A program made the translations under genes and the position numbers. Shown piece by piece: positions 63,654 to 64,000 of a DNA stretch of 64,000 nt (position 1 is the first letter of the stretch; each line of letters opens with the position of its first letter). Origin of the DNA: Microbacterium schleiferi (lineage in GTDB: Bacteria > Actinomycetota > Actinomycetes > Actinomycetales > Microbacteriaceae); contig NZ_CP064760.1 of assembly GCF_015565955.1 (NCBI RefSeq), positions 2,852,001 to 2,916,000 on the forward strand, read 5' to 3'. The notes under the pieces are model-generated. The model was not told the DNA's origin. It ran no database searches and was given only the letters and a program-made list of their open reading frames with translations.

Positions 63654-64000
63654 CCCGCTTCGCCATCGGCGAGAACGACTTCCTTCTCGACGGCGCCCCC
63701 TTCCGCATCCTCGCCGGAGCCCTGCACTACTTCCGCATCCACCCCGATCACTGGGCCGACCGCATCCGCAAGGCGCGCCTCATGGGTCTGAACACGATTG
63801 AGACGTACGTCGCGTGGAACGCCCACGAGCCGCACCACGGGCAGTGGGACGCGACCGGCTGGAACGACCTCGGCGCGTTCCTGGACGCCGTCGCCGCCGA
63901 GGAGATGTACGCGATCGTTCGCCCCGGTCCCTACATCTGCGCCGAATGGCACAACGGTGGACTGCCGGTGTGGCTCACCAACACGCCGGGGATCGGGCTG
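63650..64000 (+). CDS. GH35 beta-galactosidase, N-terminal fragment
   Basis: The GTG at 63650 overlaps the GH51 stop and the frame stays open for 117 codons to the window edge. FLLDGAPFRILAGALHYFRIHPDHWADRI, LMGLNTIETYVAWNAHEPHHGQWD and the later VRPGPYICAEWHNGGLPVWL are unmistakable GH35 features; the last leads to the strand before the acid/base Glu, which lies beyond the window. No signal peptide, so it is cytosolic. With the arabinofuranosidase it would trim galactose from arabinogalactan-type oligosaccharides. Confidence 0.95.
   Translation, partial: MTRFAIGENDFLLDGAPFRILAGALHYFRIHPDHWADRIRKARLMGLNTIETYVAWNAHEPHHGQWDATGWNDLGAFLDAVAAEEMYAIVRPGPYICAEWHNGGLPVWLTNTPGIGL

Noticed and set aside
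1..64000. CRISPR arrays, insertion sequences or prophage
   Set aside because: No regularly spaced repeats, transposase, integrase or phage structural gene was found; the paired repeats near 35.9 kb are too few and too diverged.

Overview
The window is a high-GC chromosomal segment from an actinobacterium, most likely Microbacteriaceae and probably Microbacterium. The clues are dense coding, frequent GTG starts, the recurrent GGATGCC/GCATCC words, DtxR/IdeR-, HspR- and LexA-like boxes, and actinobacterial families (DUF222/HNH, CsbD, DUF4012, LCP, DUF2804). I see no rRNA, phage, insertion sequence or CRISPR array. Three tRNA genes are present: Arg-ACG, Ser-GCT and Ser-TGA.

Layout. 0-5.5 kb: start of a DUF2804 gene, an Hsp20 gene with HspR-type and HrcA-type operators, a glutaryl-CoA dehydrogenase/CoA-transferase operon, a broken formylglycine-generating enzyme, and an iron-regulated siderophore-interacting protein. 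5.5-13 kb: tRNA-Arg, two small unknowns, an aldose epimerase, and the L-arabinose operon araD-araB-araA with its operator and a LacI-type regulator. 13-22 kb: an ABC exporter, a PBP4-type DD-peptidase lipoprotein, a TetR/membrane-protein pair, PhzF, Pr6Pr and two flavin reductases. 22-29 kb: PEP synthase with its regulatory kinase/phosphorylase, CsbD, and a tightly coupled acyl-CoA dehydrogenase-like / PIG-L-methyltransferase / glycosyltransferase operon of unknown product. 29-36 kb: C-S lyase, TetR plus epimerase behind a 36-bp perfect palindrome, and LCP and DUF4012 envelope proteins between two tRNA-Ser genes. 36-49 kb: HAD phosphatase, serS, diacylglycerol kinase family, GNAT, HNH endonuclease, LLM oxidoreductase, a serine-hydrolase-fold lipoprotein without its SxxK motif, photolyase, prephenate dehydratase, phosphoglucomutase and a FUSC protein. 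49-64 kb: carbohydrate uptake. This holds a YtfQRT/YjfF-type importer, an orphan sugar ATPase with a LacI regulator, and then a LacI-controlled CUT1 importer with GH51 arabinofuranosidase and GH35 beta-galactosidase (cut by the window edge).

The sugar genes fit together: the 58.8-64 kb locus would import and trim arabinose- and galactose-decorated plant glycans, and the 6.8-12.8 kb operon would take L-arabinose to D-xylulose 5-phosphate.

Eight otherwise intact genes are each broken by a frameshift that one extra G or C in a short G/C run repairs. All eight go in the same direction, so systematic homopolymer undercalling in the assembly is more likely than eight pseudogenes. The full-length spans are annotated here and flagged.
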